From: Azolla caroliniana | Lineage: Eukaryota > Polypodiophyta | Length of the DNA: 64,000 nt | Reading direction: 5' to 3' | NCBI GenBank assembly: GCA_043228905.1 | Contig: JBHGNT010000018.1 | Span: 1,550,001 to 1,614,000 of the forward strand | Part shown: positions 51,018-63,290 of the stretch, one piece after another | Numbering within the stretch: the first letter of the stretch is position 1 | Layout: each line of letters begins with the position of its first letter | Notes under the pieces: generated by a model | What the model was told of the DNA's origin: nothing | The model's database searches: none | What the model saw: the letters and a program-made list of their open reading frames with translations, nothing else | Translations under genes and position numbers: made by a program

Positions 51018-52463
51018 TCATCTATAGAAAGAAAGAAAGAAATATTAAAGTCTTCTAAGACCAAAATTGGCCCATGAGACAATTGTTTTACAACAAAAAA
51101 GGGGTGTTTACCTGATCATCGAAAAATAAAAATAAAATAAAATGGGACTTAAGCTAAAAGAGTTCTAGTATTGTACAAATCATGTTATGGTGTAACATAT
51201 TCAAATGGCTTTGTACTAGGCCTGGTTTCATTTCTATCCAAGTCTCTTGAAAAGAAACGGGAGGTCAAAGGGTTTCGATGTGGGTGTGGCACGTGGTACC
51301 CCCAACCATAGCTTCTAGGTGGTGTAACTCACATTCCCTTATCTTCTAAATTGCTTCTACACCATGCTGAGTTGCTTTGAAGCTTGACATCTGAGGGCGT
51401 TTGATTGTTCTTTGGTTTTTTGCTTCAGTAAGGGAGAGGCCGAGTGGTGCAACTATGTCCACATTCATCGTCTCCCCCTGTCCTTGAAAAATTTCATTGG
51501 TTACATGTTGGTGAGTATTATAAAGGTTATTGTTAACATTTTGTAGCTTATTCTCTTGATGTTATTTTAGCTCTAAGATATATCTACCTAATTTCTTTGT
51601 ATCTGGAGTACCTAATAGTTTAGAGGGGATGGAAGAGAGGCCGAGTATGTCTTGGTATTTTGCCTTTATCTCGGTGTAAGTTGGACATTAGCATATAAAG
51701 TGATACCGATCCTCTATCTCCATGTGACATAATCTACATATCCTTTCCTCTCTAGGAACTCCATTAGTACGCCCATTCTCAATCTCAAGTTGGTGAGATG
51801 ATATTCTAAGTTGTCCAATGGCAACCCTTAATGCATTTGGTAAGAAAGCATCTAGATATTTTGGTCGTGTAATAAAACCTAACTTAGAGAAGTGCATGAA
51901 GTGTCCCTTATAGTACACCATTTTAGAAGGGAGTGGCCCTAGTGGGTTGATCCATTTATATTGAGTGTAAATTTGCCATATTTCTCGGCGTATTACTTTA
52001 TTACAGTCCTCATGAGAGATTAAAGTGTTATCAATCTCGTGGTTGTACCTAAGGGGAGGTAGGTTACTAATGTCTAGGCCATTTGCAAGAAGCCAACTCA
52101 CCACAATGCTATACCAAGAGCTAGTATCTCCGGACTCATATAGTGATTGAAATGCCTCAAAAGCTTGACGAGATATTCTACCTTGTGGTTGGCTATGTAT
52201 CCTATGAATAAAAACTATAAGTTGGAAAAGTGTGTCTACTAACATCAGGGGCAAACTGAACTTTGCTCTAATAATGTCATGTGGTACTGTCGATTTGCTT
52301 TGGAGTTTGACGTGATAACATCGTCACTCAATGGTCTCTCTAATTGGCGTCCACATGAAAGATGGTAACCCTGGAGCCCAAACGACTGATGATGCATGCA
52401 TACATGAGGGAAGGGGTGACTAATGAGTCGAACGATATAATCAAGTTCTTTACCCTCATCCAA
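51018..52463 (-). mobile_element. LINE fragment, 3' half, with GAAA/TTTC tail
   Basis: Minus-strand frames at 52463-52245 and 52254-51688 read as one decayed LINE ORF: RQLERPLSDD then SRQAFEAFQSLYESGDTSSW, NPLGPLPSKMVYYKG, QLEIENGR and the knuckle CRLCHMEIEDRYHFIC. A stop follows that Cys, and the same frame continues CPTYTEIKAKYQ, so one in-frame stop interrupts the knuckle. The 3' end, about 660 nt further, has a GGGCCAATTTTGGTC block and ends in TTTC repeats on the minus strand (GAAA at about 51022-51034 on plus). It is homologous to the fragments at 14.8 and 18.7 kb. It is an inactive, 5'-truncated copy. Confidence 0.8.
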
Positions 52464-52779
52464 GAGTGGTGAGCTTATATACCTAGGGAGTTATCATCGG
52501 TGCTTATATACCTAGCAAGCAAGCAAGAAGGGGGATTCCACCTGCTTTAACTATTTATGTCATGGACGTGGGAGCATTTATTAATCCAGGTGGCAAGAGT
52601 CGGGAACTTTTTACTTGGGGCTCACTGGTGGGTGGGTGGGCCCATATCCTAGGGAACCCGTTTTACGTGGGTGGTTCACAATGGATTAGAGTCTACTTAT
52701 TGGGATTGAGAGTGAATCAATATATATATATATATATATATAATATAGACCATAGTCAATCCAATCCAACTTTGAGATG

Positions 52780-52860
52780 ATTTACCATACACGTTTGCTT
52801 GAATCATTCTCGAATGCGAATGCACGTATGATATACGTATGGTTCATTCTAATGCTTGTA
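52780..52860. mobile_element. Partial MITE-like element
   Basis: TTTACCATACACGTTTGCTT, CATTCTCGAATGCGAATGCA and ATGGTTCATTCTAATG match the right part of the element at 44700-44990. Confidence 0.5.
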
Positions 52861-53002
52861 AGTTGTGTAACTTGTAAGTGATGAGCTTTTGAGTCACTCA
52901 TTTCTCTACCATGAAGAAAAAAAAAAAGGAATAAATGAATAAATAAATAAATAAATAAATAAAAATAAAAATATTTTCCAGAGGAGGAGATCAGTTGTGG
53001 CT

Positions 53003-54295
53003 ATGGCGAGCTGCAGACCTCTCTCCCCTGCTCCTCCTCCTTCCTCTTCTTCAAGCTTCAGCAGGATATCCCAGAAACCTCTGTTCCCATCGCCCAATAC
53101 TCCTCTCTCTCCATGGAAATCCACCTCCAAGATGATCCCCTTCCCACCCCTCCGACTCTGCAAACACCGACCTTCCATCTCCATTAAAGCTCAGCAAGAG
53201 CTTACTGAAAGCAAAGGACTAAGCTACGAAGATGGAGGACGATGGCTTAACTGTACTACTCGCCATATCCGAATCTACGCAGGATACATCGATCCTGTAA
53301 CCCTGAAAATGGATCAGACTCAGTTAGATAAGCTCAGTCTTATTCTTGACCCTGATGATGAGTTCATATGGCCCGGTGAAACCCCTGATAAGGTCTTTGA
53401 GAAGTTCACAGAGCTTGTGAATAACTACGCTGTAAGTGTTCGTTTCTCTTTGTCTACCTCTCTTTCTTTACATGCTAAGACCCTAATTGTGATGCTTTAT
53501 AATATTGAAAAGAGTATGTGGAAATGCATTAGATCGCAAGGAATTTATCTGGTTTTGATTCTCACATCTTTCTCGCATATTGAAAACCCTAATTGTGGTG
53601 CGTTTGAATGTTAATGGTTATATGGGAAAAGTACTTGATATTGGTTGAGTGTATAGGTAAACACTAACCTCACCGTCTTTCTCACATATTGAAAACAATC
53701 ATTGTGGTGCTTTGAATGTTTATGAATATGTGAAAAAAATACTAGATTGGAAGCGTGTATCTGGAACCTCTAACCGATCATCTTTCTGATGTACATAATG
53801 CCTAATTGAGGTACTTTTTAATGTTAAAGAGTATGTGAAGTAGCATTAGTATTGCAAGGAGTGTATGTGCAAGGAGATTTTGCATAGACTCTAATGTGCT
53901 CAGTAAGATATTTTGAGGCATGCAGGACATGATGATTTCTGGTACCATATATACTGAATTTAGTTTATGGAAGGTGGTAATCTGAATTGGATTAAATCTA
54001 TGGAATCTAATGAGAGAAATGTGTGTTTTTCCACACCATCTTAGAATCTCCTGTTTTATTGCAAATTGTAAACCAATAAGTACGGTTTGGATGATGGTTT
54101 TTCCTTTTTTGTTTCGTGCAGGGTGCACCATTGACAGAATACACTCTTCGTCTGATAGGATCTGAGTTAGAGCATTTCATCCGGAAGATGCTATTTGCCA
54201 ATGAGATTAAGTACAATCTTGAATGTCGAGTCCTAAACTTTAGCATGGGAAAACCTCGATTAGCTATTGAGGATGACAATGAAGAGGAAAGCTGA
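53003..54295 (+). CDS. NDHM: NAD(P)H-quinone oxidoreductase subunit M, chloroplastic
   Basis: Two exons, 53003-53431 and 54122-54295, give 200 residues. NdhM is a nuclear-encoded subunit of the stroma-facing subcomplex A of the chloroplast NDH complex, which runs cyclic electron flow around photosystem I. Residues 1 to about 50 are a Ser/Pro/Lys-rich transit peptide. The core [27 protein letters not shown], then [20 protein letters not shown] and [11 protein letters not shown] is the family's signature. A variable linker ([14 protein letters not shown]) separates transit peptide and core. The tail IEDDNEEES is acidic. The intron (690 nt) is GT-AG, phase 0. The ATG at 53003 gives a normal plant start context (GGCTATGGCG). 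It is convergent with the ARF-GAP gene. A decayed copy of its last exon follows. Confidence 0.93.
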
Positions 54296-54429
54296 AAAAG
54301 GCTTAAAAATTTGTAATTAATCTAAAAATCTGTAATCTATGGATTCATTTTAGCTGACATGGTTGCCATCATCAATCACATAAAGGAATCCCTCGCTAAT
54401 TGCACCATTTCTTGTTATAACCTATCCAC

Positions 54430-54595
54430 AAATTCATGACAACCTTGAATGTGGCATCTTAAACTGTAGCATGGGAAAGCCTTGATTAACCACTGAGGAT
54501 GATGATGAAGAGGAGAGCTCAAAAGGGCTAAATAAGTTGTAATTAATTATTTGTGATTGGAGTCATTTTACCTGATATGGTTGCCATCATAACTT
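54430..54595 (+). pseudogene. Decayed tandem copy of NDHM last exon and 3'UTR
   Basis: It aligns with 54204-54375. Shared words are CTTGAATGT, TAGCATGGGAAA, TGAGGATGA, GATGAAGAGGA, TTGTAATTAAT and GGTTGCCATCAT. In the copy a CGA codon has become TGA (CCTTGATTA) and the normal stop TGA has become TCA, so it cannot code. Only the 3' part of the exon is present. Confidence 0.85.
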
Positions 54596-55241
54596 GTGAT
54601 TGGAGTCATTTTTCCTTGCTAGCGTCATTGGTGCTTGTTATTAGCTACATGCAAAATTCTTTAGTCGTAAAATAAGGTGTACAATCTTACTGGGCACGTG
54701 ACTGTTTAGTTTTCCTTCTGTTAATAAGAATTGATGCACAAGCATTTTCAAAATATAATAATAATGTCATGAATATGTATATGGTCATAAACAGAAATGC
54801 ATAAAATAAATGTACGAGTATTTAGATGAATCATTCACACCAAATTTTCTTCACAATTTTAAGTTGGTAACAGAGATTTTTCCAGATCATGCATTCAGAA
54901 AGCTGACTCAATATTATATTCCTGTTTCAAGCATGGTTGTATGATGTATCATATAGAAGTACATAAGGACTGGTTTAATGAACAAATTAATTATCATCAG
55001 AAGAGTGGATATATGTTGAAAGTTCACAAAGGTAAACAATAGAAATGGCTTATGAGGCTTAATGGATACAACCACTAAGCTGATGGCGTGAAACCTCTTT
55101 TATCAAAACTCTTTAGAACCAAATAACTCATCCCCAACTTCATCCTTTTAACTCCCATTCTGCCCAGCTACCACTTGCTGTAGTGTTCCTATGAGAAGAC
55201 TTAAAAAAGGACTTATTAAAGAATATCTTGTGACAATTCCT
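54596..55241. other. Convergent spacer between NDHM and the ARF-GAP gene
   Basis: AT-rich sequence that should hold the 3'UTR and polyadenylation signals of both genes; nothing else is visible. Confidence 0.5.
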
Positions 55242-58009
55242 TCAAAAAACTCTTTTATTGTTCAGATTATCCCAATCAGCCCAGTTATCCATCCCACCAG
55301 TTGCAGTGCTTGTATGGGAAACTGTAACAGTCTCTCCACCTGTACCAGGTTTACTAACATGAAGTTCATCCCAATCATCCCACTTATTATGCATGCTTTG
55401 GGAAGACTCATTGACATAGGCTTCCTTCTTATTTGATTTGTTGGCATGACACTGATCCCAAGAATCCCAATGAATGCTGCCAGTGTATTTATTATTCTGA
55501 CCCCAAATTTCGTTGTCTACTTCATAGCCACCTCTACCCATTTCATTAGATAACAGCCCATCTTCATTTCGTTGATATCCTTTTGATCTCCAGCTCAAAC
55601 CTCTCTCTTTAGACAGGTCTTCCATCTTCTGGGAGGCCAAAGCCATTACTCCTTTCACAAGCCCCCACGTCTTTTGTCCGATCTCAGAGGTCTTCGTGGT
55701 TACAACGGAGACTGTTTCATTCATCTTTTGATCATAGCCTCCTTCTCGATACTGTCAAAGACAAAAAATGGAATGGATTAATAAAATCCTAAGATAAGTT
55801 ACCTTTACAATATATATTGGTCTCCGTAATTCTACCTTAGTAGTAATATCCCTTGTTCTAGCTTGCACTGCCCCAGCTGCAGTCTGAGCGACAATAGAAA
55901 ACCGACTGAGCCCCTGCAGGTTAATCAAGTTAATGTTTTTTTTTCTATTCCTGGGATCATTAAGTTGAATACAATTCAAATTGGTCTTGAAAAAAAAATA
56001 CAAAAGCTGATTTCAATGAATTTATGAGGAGAAATGGCTATTTCAATAGAGATTCCCAAAAACAAACCAAAACCACATTCATACAATCCACACAACTCAG
56101 AAATCAAGCCTGACATACATTATGGAAATCAATTAGGACAGAGATAGGAATCTCCCAATACACCTAAACAAATGGTCTGAGCTGAGAAAGCATGGACAAA
56201 AGTAACATGATCATACCATTGGAATTGGCTATGCACTTTGAAGCAAATGCTATAACCTTGCAATTGGGGAATAAGGAATTCTAGACATGGTGCAGGGCAT
56301 AATAGGTCATAATCCCTATTTAGACTGGTTATCCTATGTCTATATGTCCAGACAATAGCTGTGTATAGACCGTGGTCCGAAAAGGGCCTGCATCTAATGA
56401 AGATTTTTCGCATTCATAATGTATTTACACTGGTTATCCTAGGTCTAAATCTCCGGACCATAGCTGTCTAGGCTGTGACCGACAAGGGCCTATATCTAAT
56501 GGACTCTTTTCGTAATGAATCCTGTACACATACACCAATATTACGTTCATAATCTATTTAGACTGGCTATCCTGGGTCTGTAAGTCCAGACCCATAGATA
56601 TCTAAACTGTCAGTTTGTCACCAAAAAAGGGCCCATCTCTAATGAACTTTTTCATAATTCCATACATGCAATCGCATCACATTCATGATTCCATACATGT
56701 AAACTACCATAAAATATTTCAAAACGTCAATTAGTTTCCAAGATAACAACTATTGATTTGCTTTGATGGCAGATTGTATGTTCATTGACATATGAACTCA
56801 ATGTAGCATGGAACCCTTGTAGGAGTGGTAGTGTCTTCAAGAGAGATTCTTACCCTTGATGTCAGAGAGTACAGAGTGCCAGATGCTAAACAGGAAGAGG
56901 CAGTGCAAAAGCCCCACTTACAACAGTTAATCTTAGGTCTATTGGTGAACCATTGCTATACAAACTATGACCAGAAAAACAGTCATCCATGTGGACTGGT
57001 CCTTTCTCCAGACTCAATTAATGTATAATTACACACATGCTTTGATATCAAAGGGGACATTTCCTTTCTACAAGAGAAATGAGAGCTCTGGAAGCAAGCC
57101 AACCAGAGATGATGCACAGTATGTCACAACTTACATAGTTAAGAAAGCAAATCTTGATCTATCAGATCACATGCAGAATTCATCAGTTCATATATGTACC
57201 CAGAATCCATCAATTTTAGTATACTGCTATCCCTTTCATAATCCATCATATTCACATAAACTTTGTCATTGAACCACTTCATATCCACCATCATTTTAAT
57301 AATCAATCAATTCACATACCTCAGAAACTAAAGAGACAGTATCTCTGATGACATCACCCCTACCATCAATACCACCAGCATTTATATTGAGATGGGGGAG
57401 ATGGATACTCCCGCCTGATCCAAATCCCACATTCTCAGCTTGCTTTCTTGCAAAGAGATTGCCATTCATCAAAGCCGAACCTTCAATCTCAGACTTACTA
57501 TGGATCACTTCAGTAGAATGAGATCTATTTGTACCAATTCCGCCATCACCAGTGACAGAATCTGCAGATTGAGTCCTTCTGATTCCATTTCCTCTATGAG
57601 AGGAGCCAGAAGATTCCTTCACAACAGGGGGGTCTTTCCACGACTTCCCTTCCGAGAGGGACAAAATCTTCTCCCTATATATGGAGGCAGCATTCGAGTT
57701 ATATTTAGCAACTATATCTGTTTCTTTAGGGATTCCATATTGGGAGAAAAAGTCGTTAAGAGCACCATTTCCTCCACTGATCTCCATCTTTTTTAACTGA
57801 ATTTCAGACCAAGAATCCATGGAAACTGACCTTACAAAGCTTATGTGAACACCAAGACCTCTGTGTTTTCCTGAGCATTCTAGACACATAAATATTCCAT
57901 AGGAGACCGAAGCCCATTGAGGGTTCTTCTGAGAACAATCCACACAGGTCTTGTTTGCTACCAGAGATTGAAGGTTTTTTAGCCTTGTAGTGGGCCCTGA
58001 TGAGGCCAT
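55242..58009 (-). CDS. ARF GTPase-activating protein, AGD6/AGD7 type
   Basis: Three exons (58009-57320, 55913-55836, 55751-55242) give 425 residues. The protein stimulates GTP hydrolysis by ARF GTPases and, in this subclass, acts at Golgi membranes in COPI traffic. The ARF-GAP zinc finger is C-x2-C-x16-C-x2-C (CVDC ... CLEC) in TCVDCSQKNPQWASVSYGIF, followed by HRGLGVHISFVRSVSMDSW with the catalytic Arg. Middle residues are Ser/Gly-rich. The C-terminal membrane-sensing region has GLSRFSIVAQTAAGAVQ, then MNETVSVVTTKTSEIGQKTW as in AGD6/7 and human ARFGAP1 (ALPS-like). The tail has repeated W-D-W/D motifs (WDDWDEL, WADWDNL). The start ATG (MASSGPTTR) is preferred over an upstream in-frame ATG at 58051 because family members begin close to the zinc finger. 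Intron 1 is 1406 nt with repeats. Confidence 0.92.
56314..56640. repeat. Three-copy tandem repeat in ARF-GAP intron 1
   Basis: Units of about 105-135 bp begin TATTTAGACTGGTTATCCTA, TATTTACACTGGTTATCCTA and TATTTAGACTGGCTATCCTG. Each continues GGTCTAAAT-TCC-GACCATAG and AAGGGCC-ATCTCTAATG. Confidence 0.85.
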
Positions 58010-60259
58010 ATTGGAACAGAATTCTTGAAGAGGAGAGAAAGACGGAGACAATACAAAAAGGTTAGCATGTAGACATCTATGGGAGCAAAGCTCAAATCAC
58101 AGAGCTTCGGTTCAGAAACCCTAGGAGAAGCAGAACAGAGGGAGGTAGGTTTTTCTTCTTTTTTTTGTTCTACTTGGGGTGGGGTCAGCCCAAGAAATTT
58201 GAATGTGAAGAACAAAAGGCTAGCTAACGTTAATGTGGGCTGGCTTTTCATAATTTCATTGAAATGCAAAGAGGGAGGGACACAGGTTTGTCCAAAAGTG
58301 TCCGATGATAAGTGATGTTCAATCGGTCACAAACTCTGATTCTCGGCCATTACTCTTTCTCTCTCTCTCTCTCTTGGGACCAATGGGTTTTGTCCATGCC
58401 ATCCATGTTCGATTGAAGCATGTTGAGTTTGGACGAAAGGGGTCTATCATCTATAGATGGTGAATTTGGTTGAAGACCCTCTCTTCAACTTGCGAAGAGA
58501 CTGCGGTAAATTGATGGTGAGCTTGATTGAAGATAGACCAAACAAGAGGAGTATATTGCTGCCGAGTTTGGCAACATCTATAACGAATCAATATGATTGA
58601 GAGGGCTATGTTGATCTCCACAACTACAACTACTCTGCCTAGTGTGGTTGAGGGTTGTTTGTCAATTACATTGGGGTTTCTCGATGGCAACAAAGTTCAA
58701 ACCCAGATCCTATGTCTAGAATGGTGAAAAGTAACTTTGGGTTTGGGCAAGTAGAGTTCATTAATGGTATGGAAGTTCAACTTGTTGACTCCTTCCAATG
58801 ACCAAATAATTGGGGGATAGCAATGAGTTAAAATGTATAGTATAGAAATATGTACAAAAGTTTGTTTTGAGAAACATCTCAAGGTGAATGCGTGGAGACG
58901 TACCATTGTCTACCCTTTTGTTGGTGAGAGAGGCAAGGGTGAGTGTCAATCACTCCCTAATTATTTATGCATAGATTAAATGCTAAAGCAAGCAAAAAAG
59001 ACAATAGTTATTACTTAAACCACGAAGAGATTTTACAATGTGACCCATGAAGTTTAGCTTCTAATAGTGCACTTCGTGCAATTACAAGCTATGATGATGT
59101 ACGCTTACACACTAGGGAAACCTAATGGGGTGAAATGAGGTACTCATAGTTTGTATGCATTATAGGATATGATTGACATTTAAGATGAGAGTGATAGAAA
59201 TTAGAGGTCATGATTGATGGTCAACATGAGAGGGATTGAAATTTAGGGGTGCAAGACTGATTACTACTCAACATTACCACAATGGAAACCTAGGAATGAG
59301 AACTTGCAATTGATGCTCAAGATGGTATACATGTCATGGATATAGCACATGGTTACGATTGACAAAATCCATCTTTTGACAATTTTTTGGGTAATTCATA
59401 TTCTTCATCGATGTGCAATATGATTGGGGTCAATTTAAAATGCTTATTACTCATGGTTCAATGTTCATCTGTAGAATAAGAATTTAAGATACAATGAAAA
59501 TCATAGATGCACCATATCATCATGTAAAAGTGTGATCCTGTGACTATGACAAAAATTACAGTAGAAAAGAAAGAGAATTACACCTAGAAATTTCTCATGA
59601 TGTTTCATATATGATGTCATCTACTCACAAGATGCACTCCACACAGTTCTTTAACTTTGCTTGCTGTCATTTCAACAATACAATGTGACATATCGTATAA
59701 TAATACCCAAATATCCCTGTACTCCCTCAAAACAATTCTTTAACTTTGCTCGACTTCATTTCAACAATACAATGTGAAATGTCATATAATATTACCCAAA
59801 TCTCCTTGTACTCCCTCAAAACAAGCCGATAGATTGATTATGAATCCCATGAATAGTATCTTACTTTTATGACTTTGTTAGAATGGCATCAATGTCACAC
59901 CATATACCAGAGATCACAATCTACTACCAGTGAACTGTATAGCATGCATCCTAATGTGCCAACATCTCTGAGTTACTAGACTCGATATAATAAGCTGATT
60001 ACATTCAAAACTCATAGGTAAGACACTTTAAGCCACGAACAATATACCATGCATATATTCAGATATGCCATTACCCAATTCATGGATGCGCATCAAACAA
60101 ATCAGACATCCCCTTAATAATCAATCTTAAAGAGTCTTTAGCTCTGGATTGTTAGGAGAAGTGTTTCGTGTAGCACAACCATGACGTCTAGAGTCAGCCA
60201 TATGACAAATTCTTTTGACCATTGAATAAATTTGCCTGAAGGACAAAAACAATCCAACT
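58010..60259. other. Spacer between ARF-GAP and AHA1-type genes
   Basis: The left edge is the ARF-GAP leader (CT-rich at about 58350). The rest is AT-rich with no gene. At 59643-59825 a tandem duplication of about 100 bp repeats TTCTTTAACTTTGCT, CATTTCAACAATACAATGTG and TGTACTCCCTCAAAACAA. Confidence 0.6.
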
Positions 60260-62680
60260 TCAGAGCCCAAAGCCGAAAACATTTCTAATCTTGTGAAATA
60301 TAAGGTCCTTCCAGCCTCTCTGGGTGTTCTCAACAACAGTAGCATTTCCAAATCTGTCATTAATAAACCATTACACACCATAAGAAGAATTTCCAAATGA
60401 ACAGTTAAATAATAAGAAGAAGAAATCGTGTATGTACAAATAGGCAGTAGACAAGAATACCTGTCCTCATCAGGAACATCTGTCTGGGTTAACTTAACCA
60501 CTGTAACTCCAGTCTCTGGCTCTTCAAAAGTAAGGCAGACCTAAAACCCAGAAATCCACATGGTTTATGACAACTTTAGGTGATAATAAATAGATTGGAG
60601 TGTCACAAACATACTCAGCCCAGCTGATATCAATAAATCAAAAACTAAAGTTGGATATTCATCACAGTTCTATGAGAGGACGTGAATATTCCATCATGGT
60701 TCAGAACAAAGAATAGGTACATCAAATCCTACAGAAAATTATATGTTATTAACTCTCATACGATTTGCAGCTCATCAGAACGAGCACAAGAGAGAAATAC
60801 AGTTAGCCCAATGCCAAGCTCCCAAGCACTGAAAGCATACTGCATGTGAGGCAAGTCCATGTAAGGACTGTGCACCAAGAACTTATATTAATGTAAATAC
60901 AGATTAAGGTGCCATTATTTGATGGAATTTGCGTGCAAAAGAGTTAGTGAATGTGGTAGTTTTCACCTAGGCATGAATTTTGATCTTCAGCCTAACTCTA
61001 TCATGCACGGTCAGCGGACACGTATCAAATACGACATGTATCAAATAAGCATGCAGACAGCATGCTATCCAAGAAAATCAAGTGAGAAATATAAACAGAG
61101 ACAAAAGTTACCATGGGAAATGGTCATTTCTGCCAAAGTTCAATACTCTTCTGCTAAGTGCTACCTGCCACATCAATACTAGTTCCAAACATACTCAACG
61201 ATAAGCTCAAAAATCAGCTTAAGAAACCATTGAATAATGAAATGGATAGAGAACCTACCTCATCTCTATCCCTCACCATGACAGAAAAACAAAAAAAGTT
61301 ACACTTTTCTTGCCAACCAGTGTGATTAAGTGTTCTCAAAATTCCTCAGCTGATTATTTCAAAATTTCAGAAATTGGAGATTCCGGGATTATTGGTTAAA
61401 CCAAATGTTTCAGAAAGCCAGGTTTCAGGAATTTTTGTGATTTCAATCCTATGGAATAATTATCATCAATATGGTCAGTTTTACACAACTAGATGTTAAC
61501 AGACGTGATTGGGTGTCATTGCAGTGTGTATTCTTCCCAATGATAAAAGAACCTTAAATGCCATTTGTATATTTAAGAAGCATTGTGGATCATGAACTTG
61601 AAATGATATATACCTTATATGGGCCTCAGGTGCACATTAACATCAAAATACAAGCAACACTTGGCAGCAACTGTTATCTATCACTTTTATAAAGTCACCA
61701 GATGTTTAATTATGAGAGAAACTCACCGTAGAAAAATGACCATCTGTCCAATTCTGGAAACGCCATTTCTGCATGATGAGTTTGCCCTCTTCCAGCTTCA
61801 AATTCGTTCCAGTGACGGCACCATCAAAAATCATGAACTGACCTCCGACTTCTTTACTAATGGCTGCTTTGCTCTGAGTAAATCCTTTCCATCTGTTCTC
61901 ATCCATGAGAATATCATATATATACTGAGGTGGACAGTTGAATCTCTCAGTCAACGTAATAGTTTTAAACCCTTCCTTATCTTTATTAGCTTTCGGGGCT
62001 GGTTTTTTTGAGGATGTTTCTTGTGATGATATCTCTAGACTACTCATATTGATCTTTGTTGATGATTTATCAACCGATTTTAAGACTTTCTTAGCTTCAA
62101 TCTCTTCTCTAACAGGTCCACCTTGTTGCATTTCGTTCACAAACTCTCTAATTCTTTCCAAAATCATAGATTTCCCTGTAGACAAGAATGCTTCTCGAAC
62201 CTTCTTTCCAAGAGGATTTTCATCCGCCACTGAAACCCTAATTTCGGGATCTTCATTGGCATTCTCATCAGCGAGATAAGGTATCAACACCTTACCTTTC
62301 ACTTGTTCCACAGGCTTTCCATCTCCATCTCCATCTCCATCTGTCACCTCTCCTTTCCATGAAAGAGTAATGGAGAGTTCATACCCAGGAATGATCTTAC
62401 CTTTTCTTATGTTGACATAAGCTTCGCCAGAGACAGTGTCAAGGTCAGTGGTGCAAATGGAGATGGACGACGATGAAGAAGAAGGAGACGGAGAAGCTAG
62501 CTTTTCATCTTTTCCTTCTGAAGCTCCAATTGGAACTGTAAGGTTCTGTAAGAGCTCGGCGAGCCGTTTCTTGGCCCACGGAAGGCAATCCTTCTCCGAC
62601 CAGTGCCAGTTATGGACGTTGGCTCCGTCTGCTCTCTCTTCGACGATCCAGCGCCTGTCTCCTTCGCCGTACTTGGCCAT
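60260..62680 (-). CDS. Activator of Hsp90 ATPase homologue (AHA1 type)
   Basis: Three exons (62680-61727, 60540-60461, 60353-60260) give 375 residues. AHA1 is a cytosolic co-chaperone that binds the Hsp90 middle domain and raises its ATPase rate. Residues 8-40 carry DRRWIVEERADGANVHNWHW and EKDCLPWAKKRL, the N-terminal motif that contacts Hsp90. The Aha1_N domain runs to about residue 195. A Ser/Lys linker leads to the C-terminal AHSA1 (SRPBCC fold) domain from about 245: FNCPPQYIYDILMDENRWKG, GGQFMIFDGAVTG and QKWRFQNWTDGHFST. It ends RGWKDLIFHKIRNVFGFGL. A run of alternating Asp-Gly codons (62322-62345) lies in Aha1_N. The first intron is 1186 nt. The frame read through at 60127-60501 is an out-of-frame alternative, not the exon. 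Arabidopsis has the same overall size (about 360 residues). Confidence 0.93.
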
Positions 62681-63009
62681 GGGAACTCGCAGAGAAAAGC
62701 TGCCAGTATTTAGGGTTTCAGGCGCTCGGCAGAAACCACAGACAGAGAGATTGGGAAGGTCAAGAAGGAGAAATGGAGAAAGGAAGGATTCTAGAAGGTT
62801 CGGTGGGTTTCTCTAAATTTCCACGAATACCCCCCCCCCCCCGAGTTTACTAGAATTACAACGAATGCCCCTAGGAGCCTCTAGGGGACCCCTCTTTGTC
62901 AATAATATTGTCCAGAACCTTTGACATGTTCGTGCGTCTTGCAAGAGTTGGATGGTCCCACACTTTCGGACACCTAAAACACATACACCCACTTGTTAGA
63001 ATTAGAATT
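62681..63009. other. AHA1 leader and short spacer
   Basis: Probable promoter and 5'UTR of the AHA1-type gene, which is read leftward. It contains a C homopolymer of about 14 at 62829-62842. Confidence 0.45.
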
Positions 63010-63290
63010 TTTATGGTTCATAAAGAGGCCAATTTTGACCTATGGGACCAAAGTATACATGTGTTCTTGATATATGTCTCCTTCCTAAGAAGGGGTATTC
63101 ATACATTGAAGCACAAAGTCTCTATGTGTGAATAAAGCATACACATATGAGCTCAACCTTCTCGGTGGTGTCTTAAGTATGGCACTTAAGTCATCACCCC
63201 CTCTTAGTATAGTATGTCAGCATATCTTGAACGAATTACACTATATGTCAAGCATGTGAAAAGCAAGTGACATTCGTCCTTTGCCATGCC
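63010..63290 (-). repeat. Dispersed retroelement-end repeat, copy C
   Basis: It matches 7610-7880 over about 270 bp, including TGTCTCCTTCCTAAGAAGGG, GGTATTCATAC, AAAGCACAAAGTCT and ATGAGCTCAACCTT. Read on the minus strand it ends in GGTCCCATAGGTCAAAATTG, like the LINE 3' ends in this window. Confidence 0.75.

Noticed and set aside
60127-60501. 124-codon open frame over the AHA1 last exons
   Set aside because: It reads through the second AHA1 intron and then out of frame; splicing at 60461/60353 restores the conserved C-terminus.
61938-62279. Plus-strand open frame of 113 codons opposite the AHA1-type gene
   Set aside because: It is the antisense shadow of the first AHA1 exon; the minus-strand frame carries all family motifs.
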